Assembly (NCBI GenBank): GCA_014706295.1
Contig: JACSVZ010000004.1
Coordinates: forward strand, 85,753,047 to 85,817,046
Length of the DNA: 64,000 nucleotides
Source of the DNA: Lycocorax pyrrhopterus obiensis
Lineage: Eukaryota > Chordata > Aves > Passeriformes > Paradisaeidae
Reading direction: 5' to 3'
Below, piece by piece: positions 11,866 to 26,800 of the stretch. The notes under the pieces were generated by a model that saw nothing but the letters and a program-made list of their open reading frames with translations, did not search any database and was not told where the DNA came from. A program made the translations under genes and the position numbers. Position 1 is the first letter of the stretch, and each line of letters starts with the position of its first letter.

Positions 11866-14800
11866 TTCTTCCTCATTTCTGGACACAAGAAAGCTCTTAC
11901 CATAGCTTCCATTGGGCCAGAGCTGTCCTGTACTTTTTATACCAGTAAGACAGAAGCAACTACTTTACTTTGCCTTTCAAGGCAAGAGCTTTAATCAAAA
12001 TCCCTGCTGAATGACACTGACCTGAAAAGCAAGGATCCTGACTCACTAATGAAATGTCTTGAAGCAGTCTTACCGAGGATGAAACATTCCCATGAAACTG
12101 CAGAGAAAAAAATTTATATTATATTTTACAGTTTAAATAACAAGAAAATATACCAAATATATTAATTTTCCGGTGATCAACTGGATGAAATATGGAGAAG
12201 TTATGTTCATGTAACTTTTCTTCATTCATACCTTCTTCTGTGCTAATTGTTTCCTGAGTGTGTCAGCCCACCAGCTCTGGCTTCAGAATAGCTTGTCCAT
12301 GCACATTGATGTTCATTTGTTCCCCATCACTGAAGAAAGAATTGGAGAATTTGAATGCTTTGTAGTTTTTCCTGGCAGAAGAGGGAAGTCTGTTTTTCTG
12401 AGACTGATGAGGTGGGATGGAGGAACAGTTTTATTGTTGCGTTTTCCTGATAAAATGTCATTCCTTACTCCACTGGCAGCAATGCTCCATCCATCTGTGA
12501 ATACCATCCAGTGTAACTTCTTTTCTTGTGCATTGTTCAGGATTTCACTGTCTTCCTAACCCCATTCAAAAATGAATTGGAGAATTTATTCTCACCATCT
12601 GTCTAGTTAGAGAGCATTCACTATCTTGTACTACTATAGCTGTGGAGAAAATGTCATTTAAAACGGCTTTAACTCCAATTTATTTTTCTCTGGTTGTCAA
12701 GCCGTTTTCTTTCAGGTGCTAATGAGAATAGCAAAAGCAACTATTTCCACTAGCTGCTGAATCCTGAGCACCAGGTGGTTCTATGCATCTACTCCTCTCT
12801 GTAGCTAACAGTAGCAAAGGTAGTAATTAATTGGTACTTTGCTGCTTTTTCGACCCTAGGGCACAGGACTGCATTAAAAAAAATGTTCCAGCTTTTCTTC
12901 TTTTGGTTGGATTTTAATTTTAAATCTCAGTAAAAAATAATATTTATGAGACTAAAAGTAGCAAAGAATCAGGACAAACATAGCTTGGATTATGATTGGC
13001 ATAAAGAACAATTGACTGGGGTGACCATGACGTGAGGTATTTCGTACTCTGGAGGAGGCTTTTCTAACAGCATAGTAATTGAGTCAGCACTCCTTGCTTC
13101 TCACCTTTTGTTTATAGTGTCTCTTGTTACTTGATGGGTGAGACAGAGTAAAAGGATTTCGCTGAATACATGGTACAGTTTAGAGATCATATTTGAAACC
13201 CTTTCTCTTTTCCATTTCTTTGCTGCTGACATATATCAGAACAGTGATCCAAATTTCAAAACTGGCTCATTTTAACCCAGCTGCTATGACTCAGTAATTG
13301 ACAGAAGGCTGCTGCTTGTGACTGCTACAGTTAAAGGCACTATTTTGTAAAGAGCGTTCTCACAAGAAAGCAAAGCTACTACTCTAATTGAGTTTATCAC
13401 TGACACCAAAGACAATTTATTTTTACTTTGAAGTCAGTATGTAAGATCTACTTCAGGGAGAGCTGTGAAACTTGTTAGTGCTAGAAATCACTTTTCTTTA
13501 AAAGGAAGAACTGCCTTCAATCTCTCTATTTAAAGACTCCACTACCACCACACCACAATGACCAGTGATCACAGGCAAGTTTTTTACATTCTTTCTCACC
13601 TCCAAGAGTTTCAGCTTTTCTTTTCAGAGTCAATAGTTTGTCTTCCTCATTATGTACTTAAAAATGTCTTAGGCATCAGTGCCAGCTGGTTCTTGCCTTA
13701 TTCTCTCATCACTAGTACTTTTATCATATAGGTCTACCCACTTTGAATTTCCACTTACACTGTGCCTCAGTCCCAAAGTACATTAACACTTCTGAAGGTC
13801 ATAAAAAAGGGAATATTACGGAGCAGTATCCCCAGGGTGAGATGGACAAGACTACCAATTACCACTGTCCCAGAGAAAAGAACAAACATGACTTCATTCA
13901 ATACAAAATGTAGACTTCTCTGCATAGAATTAATAAGAACATCAACAGACCAAAAGTAGGGACATTAACACTGAACTACTTAAAATTACAGACCAAGTCC
14001 AAACTCCATTGAACTTAATGGCTAAGCTCTTGGCTGACTTCAATGAGTTTTGATGCAACTGCTGCAAATTAAGAGCTTCTACATGCCCAGCATGAAGGAA
14101 CAAGAGCTCATACAAAAGTATTCAGCATAAAGATTTTTAGCAAGCATCTCTGACTTCTCAGCAGTGAGAGAGAATGTTTCCAGACATAGTTGTGAAATTG
14201 TTCTGGATTTATTCTGTGATTATTCTTTTATGAATACATTTGCCACTTCTGCTAAAGACCCACTCTTTTCCAATTACCTCAAGACTGAATGGGATATGCA
14301 TGCTATTTAATAGTCCTCCATCTACTGTAACACTCATGTTTACATCTAGGCACACTAATCAATAGGAGATAAATCAAGGTAAATATCCTCTCTACAACCA
14401 GTCTTCTCTGTGATGTGAAAAAGGTGGTGTGTATTTCCTGGTATATTCAAAGGCACCTTTTATTTTGCAAGGTATAGACAAAAAATGGTATTAAAAAGGA
14501 CTGAATTATTTTGCATTTTGAGAACAATCTATATAGAAAAAAATGGGTATTCATGCTAATTCTTCCAATCATCTTTTATGTTTCAAGATATAAAATGTAG
14601 TTTCATGTTCAAAACAAAGTTTAGTAAATGGTCTATGTCGCTTCAACATAAATTCACCATTTAATGTCTAATATGCCTTAAGTGTTGCTTCAAAAATATT
14701 CTGAACATATTCTCTCTAATTTATGATTCACCAGCAAACAAATACCCTGTAGAATGTGAAAATATATCACTGTGGGAAAGAATAGTAAGACCTTCTATAT

Positions 14801-17800
14801 CCTGTTCAGCAGAACCTCTGCAGATTTCAGAAGACATTCATTTTAAGGAATTGTATTGCTATAGAAACTACAAATCAGCAATGTATATTATTTCTGTTAC
14901 TTTGTGCATCTCAGAACTTAGGGACTGACCTGGACAGTTCCAAAAGCACAATGCTGTGATATATGTCTTTACCTTTTGTCCTTTTTGTAAACAGAGAAAA
15001 GCCCCAGGGAAGGTCGTGCCATCTTTTACTACTCACAGCCTTGGAATAAAAATGAATCTGGTGCAATTTTATTAACTCTATGCTCTTTAAATTTTGCTAG
15101 GTCTTTGGGCAGATGCAGATTGAAAGTAATAGAAGAAATGGCAAAGATTTCATAAATATAGTACTCCATTAACAACTTTAGCAAAACTTTTCTGTCCTTG
15201 GGTAAGCAGACAGAACAAATTTCCGTGTCTCTCTTCTTCCCCAGACACATTCAAATCATTCTACAAGAGTATCTTCCCAGGGCTCTTGATTAAAATTAGC
15301 AACATGATGACTCCAATTGTTACGTGTCTGCAGCTCATCCTTTCAGAGCTTATGCTCAATAGGTCATGTCAGTCTGTGATGTAACTCCAAAGAACACGAG
15401 ATTAGCACCAGCCATGGTACCGAAAAAGTTCTCAGGACCGATACAAGTCTCACATTGTCAGTTTTCATCTGCTATTCCCATGTAAAGCATGCTGAAGCAC
15501 TGAGCTGTCAGCTGTCAGACAGGCATATTTACTGTACCTCTTAAGTCCTTCCCAGATTCCTACCACAGATATTTAGCTCATGAAAAGTTTGGTTCCTACA
15601 TCTTTGATATTTTTATTATGTAGTGTTGGTTATGACTAAGCATGTCTTGTCTCAGAGTATTTTTCGCATTTATAACATACAGCAGAGCAGCCACAAACCC
15701 AATGAAGCCAGCAAATTTTCCTATAATGTTAATTTCTGACTGTGAGCATGTACATTTACATACATTATTTTCATAAGTATAGTTATTTTTATTTTCAGAA
15801 ATCATAGTTATAGGCACTAACAAAAAAGATATTTAAGTCCAGATCCTACCTGAAATTTTTAAGAATTTCTTCACACAAATCCATTTATGTGTTTCTACAT
15901 AAGGGACAATATCTTTTTGCCTTTGTTTGTAAATTAAAAATTAAATTATTGAATTATCCGACTGTATATCCACACTTTTACCATATAAAAACTCTGACTG
16001 TATATCCACACTTTTGCCATATAAAAACTCTACACACAAATTCAGAAAATCAAAATGTACAAGGGAAAGGTAAAAATGAGGAACTTTTATTTCGTTTTGC
16101 ATGGAATAGCTTTTGGTACGTTTTTCTTTGAGGTTTGCGATAAAGCCCGTTTGAGCCCTATTAACATAAGTCATGTTTTGCCTGATTGCATGGAAAAAAA
16201 GCCATGCATGAACTTACTGTGCCAGATCGTTCACTTTTGGGAGCAGGTTTACCTTGATAACTGCAATCTGCTCATTTCCAAGTAATTTCAGGTTTCCTTA
16301 TGAGTATTTCACATAACACTAGTATGCATCAAATAAAAATTCAGTGTGTAGTTATACAGGACATGTCAAGAGGGACCATGTTTTATTCTTACCCCTCAAA
16401 TATTAGTGAATACAGTGTTCTGTCAACTAACCCCTGTGCTCATTTAGAAGCAAGGCTCTGAGAAGCAATCTGCATTGCAGAAAGCTTCAGTAGAAAATTA
16501 TATAAGCAGAGATGATGGTTTAAGGTCTGTTTAGAGTGAATTTGACTTTCAGATACTCTCAGGAAACAGAACATCACAGAGCAGTAATACACGAGGAAGT
16601 TTCACTGTAGTAGCCATATATTTAAACTTCATGAGTTACCATCACATAACACCTTGCTTCCAGTTGCATCATACATTTCAAAGCTTGGCTGTGTACTTCT
16701 TCACATACAAAAGTCCTTTTTCAAGCAAAGGGATATTTTTCCTTCTTTTTTTTTTCCTTTATATTTATGCCATGTTTCCTTTTAGCTAATAGCAAAATTC
16801 CTTCAACATGGGCAACAAAAGCTTCCCTTCAAAACTTGTCCCTCAAGTTGTAGTATTCATTCACACTCATAAAGAAACAGCAGATGAAATTTCATCTCTG
16901 AAAATATTGAATAGAAAATATCTCCTTGCTAATATGGAATCTTTTCAGCAAATTGATTTTTAACTTACTCTTAAAGGCCAAATTGTTTCCTATGTGTTTG
17001 AAATTATATTGTCTTACTTAAGATGTGAGAGTGATTTTTGGCGGGCTTAGAGGTGACTTTAATATGGTAACTCTCATAGCTAGTACTACCCTTTAATGTT
17101 TCAACCAAAGCAAATGGCATTGAAAGACTACTTCAACTGCTAAAAGCAACTAATATTGCAATGAATATTTTCTTTCGTAATTATTGCAAGATACACTATA
17201 GACTAATGTCTTGCATACCACAAGTAACCAATTGTTAATAAAATGCAGATTAGCATGACAACTAAATCACATGCAAAGACAATTGTCTGTGCTGTGAATT
17301 AGCTCCAAGCATAGGGTCACATTCCCGACTAATACACTGCCCCAGTTTCTGTTTTCCAAGACACAGACATTTCAAATCACAGAGATTTAAACCAAATAGA
17401 TTTTAAATTTTGAGCACAGGTTGCTCCCCTTTCACAACCAAGCTGAAGAATACAACCTCAGGCTGAAGGAAAGGTCGTTCTTTAAGTATTCACACTATGG
17501 AAGTTGTCTTCCTTGCCCTTCTCTCTCTCTACCTGTAGCCATGATCTCCTTGATCTCTTGGCCTAGCAACAAAAATAATCTGAGTCTTCACTTAACTAAT
17601 ACAAAAAAAAAAAAAAGGTGAAGAATTTTCTGAAACTTCTCGCTCTTGAGATATGATTTGCAGCAGTGCTACCAGGAAAGAAATGGGAGCCTCTGACCAA
17701 GTGGAAGATCAGAGAAGATGTGTCCCTTTTCAGCAGTGATTACCATGTCCATCAGGCTGCCAGCACTCTCTGATCATTCAAAGTGAAGCAACACAGTACA

Positions 17801-20800
17801 CAAGAGAAGCAACTGGGAAATAGCAGGGAATATATGAAAATTAATTTTTTTTCTTTGCTCTAATGGAGAGATAACAGCTACGTGAACACAAGCAAATATC
17901 TTGAAAATATTTTCTTGCTCTGTATAATAGCAGGTAGGTAGGCACAGTGCTGTCCTCATCACCCAGTGAGATACCATTTCTCATTTGAATTTGGATCTTT
18001 GAGCCAATTTATATGAAATTATTGTATAGAAAAGAGCAAACCTTGTTACATAAGAGACAATTAAGTCAACAAAAAAAAGTTGTCATGAACTCCCATATAG
18101 TGGCTTAGGAGCTCCATTGGAAAAGAAGGTACAGATATCTCTAGTTTACCATGTTATTCTGTGAAATTTTTGGCAAAAACAACTGTTATAGTAACTATCA
18201 TGGTCCTCCTATAAAGTGAACTTGCTCAAAATGAGTTATCTAATGAACATATAATAGCTTTCTAGTATCCTGCTCTGGTGATAATTATGGCTTCAAATAC
18301 TTCTGTGGATGTGAATATTAGGCAGCTGTCTGAAGAAAAGCTATAATTTTGATAAGCAATCTCGGGTTTTCAGGTTAGCATGATTTCTGTTAAGTATGAT
18401 GTGATTAAGGAGAGTTTTTATCTTTTTTCTTTTTTAAAATACTGTACTTCTGGTGTCCTTGTCAGTCTCCAACAGAAAAGAAAATTACATAGCTCAGAAT
18501 ATAATTTTATGACTAGCATTATAGAAATATTCATCCTGTATGGGACTGCTCTGCCTTTCACACTCCACACATCAAGTTTAGCTACAAATTTACTCTATTT
18601 TCCCTAATACAAATTTCCCTAATAACAAAAGATTTATTTTGCCATCTGCTTTTGTATTCAGTATATTAATTTGTAAAAGCAACGTGCTGCAAAAAAATGG
18701 ATTGCTTTAAGTAATACAGGGATAGAAATGGAATTTCCCATTAGGACTTTAATTGCTCATTTCTTCAAAACATAAGCTAGCAAATTGTGAAATAAAAACC
18801 TCAGAAATGATTGACCATAAGGCTGATACTGAGTTCTAAAACCTGGACTCGAAGTGTAAGACTTCATTATGTAAATAGGTCCTTTCAGGTTCAGCAAACA
18901 ATTGAGGTACTACCAGGACCAGGCTGCTGCTCTGATGTGTGAAATGTGACCAGCCTGCAGAATCATTGCTCTCCATGCAATGGGAACACCTACCCAAGCA
19001 AACTTTAATATTTTTATGCTTTATTGTGGAAGAACTTCCCACAGGAATAAATTACACACCGTACCCATAGTGCAGTGATTGTAATCACTGATCAGCTGAA
19101 TATCTCTGCATCCAACGCTTTTAGTAACACAGATTAATCTGTGCTAGCGTTAGCAGAGAACCTTACCTGGAGGACCTCAGGCCAGAGCATTAGGGATATT
19201 ATTTTAAGGCCTACAGAAGTTTGGCTTCACTTCAATACTGACACAAAAGGTTGCAAATTTAAGTTTACTGTAATTTTGCCTTGGTGCTACACTAATTATT
19301 GACATGCTGGCAGTGAAACTTTGAAGTATTATGCTGTTTTTCAAAAGCAGGAATCATGGGAACTCCCAATACTTTTAATCTTGGGAGATGCTCAGGTAGA
19401 AAACTCTATGGATTACCAGGAAAAGTTCTGATATTCATGATTTGCAGTTTGCAAAACATTGAAACAGACAGAGAAAGCAGAGAGTTATCCATGCCTATCA
19501 GAGCTTACTGTACCCCTCAGGCTGCAAATCCTTTAGCATTTGATTTAGAGCAATTGTAGGATTTGAATTGAAACATGCACTTATCACTCACCATCCACAC
19601 TTAACACATTGAACGGTTCACTTCCCAGAGCAGGTGTGGTGCTCACAGACAAGGATTGTTTTGGAAGCCTCTACTTTAGGTACATAACAAATGTGCTTCA
19701 TCACCTCCTGGGAGTGGGAAACATAATGGTCCAAAACAGTGTTTGTCCTTTTGGCAATTTTAAACCGCATGCCCGATAAGGACATCCAACTGAGGTGACT
19801 AGACTGAATTCAATCCAAAATAAAAGACTCAGGATAGAGCTAATGTGGCGGCCCTGGCAGCAATGACTTCGATATGTGGTCTGCTCCTACTCAGCCAAAT
19901 GACTTGCAAATGGAGATACAGCCTTAGCCTTTCAAGGGGATCATGGGACTCTGAAAACAGACAGGTTACATTGCCAATCAAAGAAGTAATACCCTCAGGT
20001 TTTAATGAGGATGCCTGTGGTCTTCTCAGGCTGTTCTCACCCACACTCCAGAGAATGATGCAGGTCCTGGATCCTTATCCAAACATGTAATATAACTATG
20101 TATTAATTTTCCTTACAGTTACTGATAAAAAATTAATAAGAGCTTGCACACTACTTCAGGAAAAACCAATATGGGAATTTCATACCTAATCCAATACAGA
20201 AATGGACTTTTAGTGTAGACTTCTTGGCATCTGAGTTTTCATTCTAATTAAGGTTAATTGATAATTAAAAGAGAATGCTTTTTTAATAAGAGTGCACTAT
20301 TGGACCAGTAAAATCAGTGCAACAAGCAGAAAAATCACAATTCTAGGGGAAAGAAAAAGACAAATCTAGATTTTCAGAACTACTTATTTTAAATCGTATT
20401 GATGTCTGTACATTCATAGTCCCCACATCAGATACTTTCCAAAATACTGCCTGATAATTACATTAGGTAAAATAGTATTAACCAAAACTGTTAAGCAAGA
20501 CCTGTACAAAAAAAATCAGTGAACTTATATAAGTTTAGAGGTACATTATGCATAGATTAGCTGTAAAAGAAAGACTTTAATTCAGCCCAAATACTTGAGC
20601 TACAAAAGGAAATGTATCTCATCCCTTTTCTTATGCCTTCCATTTATTTCTGTGAACCTGACATCTTCCCTGGTGGCTGCTTTTCTGCCGGGGACTTCTC
20701 AGCAATGTGATTTCCCACAGCATGATTGTCTGGCACAATATCTGCTCTGACTCTCACTCAATTTGTCCCTTATGCTGACTTTGTATGGGTTACCTGATTC

Positions 20801-23800
20801 TGCGTGTTATCTGAAGTGTATATGCGTGAAACAATGCTAATAGTCATCAGACCTTGGATTTTCAAGTTTTCAGCTGAGTCACCAGCCACTCCATTCCTAC
20901 TTGTGCTGTGGTAATCTGTCTTTTCAATAAGGTTTATTTTGTGCATTTTTTCTAGTTTCTACATGTTATATATTTCTCTGTGGCAGACTTGTGAACAACT
21001 GAAATCCTGGCAATAAATTAGAGAGGGATTAATTCTTTTGTTAACATTTATAATGAAAGGCCAACCCTCAGCAGGTCAGTTGCTTCTCAAGTAAATTAGG
21101 TTATAATCCATCAAACAGATGTCAGAACCCCATAAAGATAGGAGCATATGTGTACACTGACAAATTCATTATGTGAAAATCATACAGATGATGGCATGAG
21201 AATATTTTGTTCTTCCCTTAGGCACCATGTATGAAACATATTTTCTGAATTGCAGTTTGCCATATTTTACTTAATTTGTGGTAATAAATAACATTATCTG
21301 TAAGTGGCATACCAGTGGCGATGAAAGCACAGCATGTTCACTTCTTGTGATAATGACAGCATTTGCCAAGACAAGGCAAAGGCAAGCCAAGGACCAGCTG
21401 AAGAAATCAGTTTTCAAACTTCAAGTCTTATGTCACCTTCATCCTTTTGTGCACTCCCAGAGAGACATCCAAGCACCCATGAATTTTCTCTCTGATCCCC
21501 GCACAAGGGGAATCCCCACACAAAGTCCCAGGCTGTGGTGAAAGGACACAGGAAAGGAGCTGAGGTGTGTCCTGGACACAAATGGCTCACACTCACACTA
21601 CTTTATGTAGTTCTAGTCTGATCCTCAGATTCCCAAAAGTACCTTGTTCACTAGTAGACAGAAAGAACCGACTACGAGCCATGGGGCCCATTGAACACAC
21701 AAAGCACTTGTAAACAGCAACTAGAGTAATCCCATTGAGTAGGCCCAGAAAAGTCAAAAAACCTGAAGCTCCTCACAAAGGGACTGCAGAAGTATTCAGT
21801 CCCTCTCCAGACACTGCCAAATATTATGCATCACTCTTATCTGGGACATAATTAAAAATTCAGCTTACATACTTTTGTAGCCATATCATGACCTAAAATG
21901 GGTGCCTAACTTAGGTACTAAGACTGAAAGAGCACTGACATTCAGGAGAGCGATGACGAAATGCACTGTTAACCCTGCTGTACGCTGGCTCCCTATGGAG
22001 TCTCTCTGACTGGGCAAATGTGGTCGCTACTCTTCCTGCTTTGGACACCATAATGAATTTATTCCTTAACTGCATAGGGAATGAGGGTCTAGCACCTCTG
22101 GTTAGCAAATAGTCCAGATCATAAACACCATCAAAAGGTGGCTGTCATGCTGGCCACTGCAGTTATCTGCACCTGATGCAATGGGACAAAACCAAGAGTG
22201 TCACTTGTTATACCCATTAACTCTACAAGCTATGAACCAATGGTATTAAAAGGACTCTAAACACTACGGGTAATTTTAACCAGTTTGCTTCAATTAACGC
22301 ACGGCCTACATTTTCTTTTTGAAATTAATGATATCTCATGAAAATTATTGCGTTAAAAGATTATACAAACAGCAGCTGCACGGAAGCATTTAAATTCTTT
22401 AAAAATTTCTATACAGTTCATTTCAATGACTTGAACTATTTAGAGTAAATATTTTTCTGGAAAATCAAGCAGCATCATAGAAAAATGCAATGGTGGTTAA
22501 TAGAAAATAGAGACTCAGGCACTCGGAGTTCTAGATAATTGGCACTCAGCTGTAATTCAAAATTATATTGTAAATAAAATTTGAACTGTTCCCGGGAACC
22601 TAATAATTATTTTTAGCTTTCTGTTTAACTGGAATAATATCACCTATGGATGTTTTCTTCTAGGAGATTAGGTTTTGGTTAATAAGAGACATTAAATCCA
22701 TTTTACATGAAACTGTTAACAAGGTTTTTTTAACTTGTTTCTATTTTGGGCACCTTTTGAGGTCTTTTGTTTGTTGCATCAGATTCACTTTGAATTAAAA
22801 CACAAGTGGTACTCCATGAAATGTGTGATAAAAAGCACCTGACAATTTCAAGAGGTTAAGTGGCCATGATCTATGCACTGTCTGTACTGCAGCTGAGAAG
22901 AAGATGCAGTTTGACACTGTATCTAATTTGCTGTGACATTCAAGTTTTACGTGATGTTCAAGGAGATGGAAGTCCTGACTCTAAACATATCCCAAAGTGT
23001 GCTGGTCTTCTGTCTGTTACCTTACTAATGAACCATGATTGAGTAAAGTAATGAAGAGTTTACAGAGAGCCCCAGGAAACCAATTTCCAATTTCGCAACC
23101 AGCAGGCTTTAACTTCACTGCAGTCTTTGCTAATTCTGTCTAGGAGGGGACTTGGATAATAAATGCCATTTCTGCTTTGTGAATCAGACAGACTTTTCCA
23201 GTCCCTGAATACTTACTTGCTAATGAATGTCTCTTCTACAGATCCATTTTATTTCCGTCTGCAGTTGTTAAAAATAGGCTGAATAACTAAAAAAATGATT
23301 ACTGAGAGAAATGAAATTATAATCACTGAAAATCAGATGCACTGTTAGACTCATGGTGAGAAGGAAATTTTAATCTTCAGTCTGATTTGGGATGAATCAT
23401 GGAAATAGGTGTAAGAAAAATACAGAAGGTTAATTTCGAGGGGAAAAAAAATCAGTGTGAAAATCTTTTATACATAATGTCTCTGTGTGACTGTAAAGAA
23501 CCAGTGCTTCTACCTACCCTGCATACAAAACAGCTCCATATGCAGTGCTTAGAATCATATTTGCAACAAAGCTATTTCTCTGGAGCCAGTATCCTCAATG
23601 TTTGTCACACAAGGCAGTTGGAAAGAACAGTAAAATAGGAGAGAAATCAAATGTCAAGAGAAAAGGTACATTTCTAAGGACAAGTTTGTTACATATTTCT
23701 CTGCTGAACAGAAGGGTTTCTATAACCAGGTCCCTGTAAATTGCAAAGGCCACGTGTTTCTTTTTTCCTCAGTAAAATATAATTTTAAAACAGTTTTCAA

Positions 23801-26800
23801 AGACAATAATGCTACTACAACATTTCAACAGTTATGTCTGTAAAAAATAATGCAGAAACACTTCGGTACTATATCTATAAAAATAACTGCAAAAGCAGTC
23901 TCTGTATTTCAGCACCTTTTAACTGAATTAATGTACTTTACATAAATTGCAATCTAAAATGCTACCTATTGTGCAGAAGGGTGTTTTCCTTCTGTTTTCT
24001 CCTGATCCTGAGGCTGTGATTTAGAGAGCTTGCAGCTTTATCAGGAGATGTAATCTTGCAATCCTCAAAACAGTTTTATCTGTTATTCGTGCTTGTGTGA
24101 GTACAGGTTGAGACGATTCAAAATCACAGAGCACTGTAAATTATTTTCTTAGTGAATTACACTATTGTATTGACAGAGGAATTACTTGAGATATAATGAT
24201 TAAAAAATGCATAAAAGTGAAATTGTGTATTCTGTGGACAATGGAGCAAGAAGAAAGCTATAATCCAAAAGTCATAAAGTGTGTGTAGGTAGCTATGCAG
24301 CTCCCGTGGCTGAATATGACTCATGCAGCTTTCATGAATTCTGGGTGCTGCTTTCAGTTCTCTGTTCTAAAAGGCACTTAAATTTGGGGTGTATTTTAAC
24401 ATTTCAGAGCCTGTCCAGATAAAATATTTGAGATCATAGCAAACTGCAGTCTGTCATTGAAAGAATCATACTCCATAATTATCAACAAGAAAAGAGCCTT
24501 TTTTAGTCTGGTTACATAAAAAGTAAAAAAGCATTACCAGGAGAGCATCAGTCTGGATTTCTGCCTCCAGTGCTATTATCTCAGTCAACCTTCTACTTAT
24601 CTTAGTTGAGTGAAGAATTCTGCATTACTTTGGGTCCTGTTGGCAGTGAAGCACAGTATTCCATTTATTATCTCCATGTACTTAATATGCATTCTAGTTT
24701 CACAACAAATCCTTATGGTTCCATAATCTACAAACAATATTACTGACTAATAAATCAAATTTTGCTTTCCAAGTTTAAAGCATAAACAGTATGTTCACTA
24801 ATGAATGGAATTTCATTAGACTCTCAAGAATCTAAGAGAAACACTGTTAGAAATTATAATAATCTTCTTAAAAACTTTTAAAATCTTAGGAAAATATCTT
24901 CAGGCAAAAGACGTGTTTTTCTAAACAACTAAAACACTGAGCTATGTGTGCAGGCTACAAAGGTGAAAGAACATAGATGGAAGAAACAAGATTGAAAGAA
25001 GGGAAACCTGAATCTCTCAGATTGTCTGTTATCTTTCAGGTGAGCAAAGGTGAACCATTTGTTTTAAGAGCTTGTAGAAGCCAAGTCCTTAAAGGAGTAA
25101 ACTTCTTCAGTAAAGAGACTGGTGCAATAATTTTCTTTGGCCAAATGAAATTGATTCATGTTATTAACAGTTGCACAATGGAAGTCTCGATATGTCTTTT
25201 TAGAAATACACAATTATTAAAAAAAAAGTGTGAGTCTACTTCGTATAGAATTCCAAAACCACTAATTGAAAATGCATTATGAAAAGGAATGCATGACTGA
25301 GGTACTTTTTCCAGTCCAGTAACAGATTCAATGACATTTGCAGCAATAGCTCTCTATTATCCACATTGTATTACTTGGTAAATTTAGCAGAAAGAAGACG
25401 ATGGGAAAATATGAACACAAGAAATATGAAAATAATGAAACTTTAATGTAGCACAAAAAGTGTGACAGATGTAATACCACAAAGAGTCATTAAATACTTC
25501 CCAGTCCATCTCTTTTTATCTCTCTCATCCTGTCACTATCAATTATTCCTAAAGTTTCTCCATGTTCCTGCAAGACTTAAGGAAGCAAATTTAATTTATG
25601 GGTTTTGCTTGTTATCTCTTCATCTAAACTGGCTACTGACACTTCAAGATGCTGAACCATGTGATGCAAAATCTCTTTTAGTGGAGGAAAACATAAACAT
25701 TTTATTACATAAGCCACGACCAATTTTAGTATTTGTTTGTTTCTCGTGTTCACATCTTAAAAAACATGTCTAAACAAAGCAATGGTTGCAGTTCTTATCT
25801 AATCTCCTTATCATATACTTGCTTCTTGTTTTTAGGCCCACAACATATTTAAGTAGAAGTTTTAGTAGTCTTTTTAGCATGGATCAATGAAGATGAAAGA
25901 GTGCCTTGAGCGTAACTCATTTTTCCCTGTCAGCTGTGGATAACGAACTAATACACTTGAAATAAAGTTATACTGGAACAGCCTGATCTTTTTAGGCTTA
26001 TTTAAATTAATAAGTACTATGGAGTCTTTAAGACCTAATTTAAAGTGGTAATAGTCTACAGAGATGCAATGAGTTCACCAGTATTTTGTATTGTAAACTG
26101 AAGCAGTCTACCATATAGAATGAAATCACTTTTTTTTGGATAAAAATAAGTTTCTCATTCTGAAGACAAAGTAATGCCAAAACCAAATTAAGTATCACTT
26201 AATTCTACTAATTCTTCTCAGCTCAAATTTTTTCTAGTAAGTATAACCCATGAAAAGAAAAACAGTAAATAGTAAAATATTAAGAAACCCATTTTCATTT
26301 TAGAGGTCCAGGTTATTCCAGACCAATTTATTTGAATACTTAGAGGGGTACATTATGTATGGGGGTTACATAAGAGCAAGATTAGTGTTAGTCTTATTTC
26401 TACAGTGCAACAGATCTGTTACTTTCTCAGCTTAGCAGGCTCAGTTGTGGACATTTGTGCCTAATTTCTATTACCATTTAAAATATACTCTTACAATAGC
26501 CATTCAAATGAGATTCAAGAGCACATTACAAAATAATAGGGAACATCTTATTAGATAATCTTAAAAGAAAATCTCATCATAAACAAATTAATATTTTACC
26601 ATCTTTGTTGCATTTTTAATGCACATAATCTTTTTTTAATGACTACTATAATTAGAAAAAATTGAACTAGTTCTATGTGAAATAAATTTTAAAATTCTGG
26701 GAAATATATAGAAGAAATATAACTGTCATAAATTAAAATTCAAAATCTGCAGAATCCCAAAGCCCTTTGTACCTTATTCAAAGCACAATGTTATATATAC

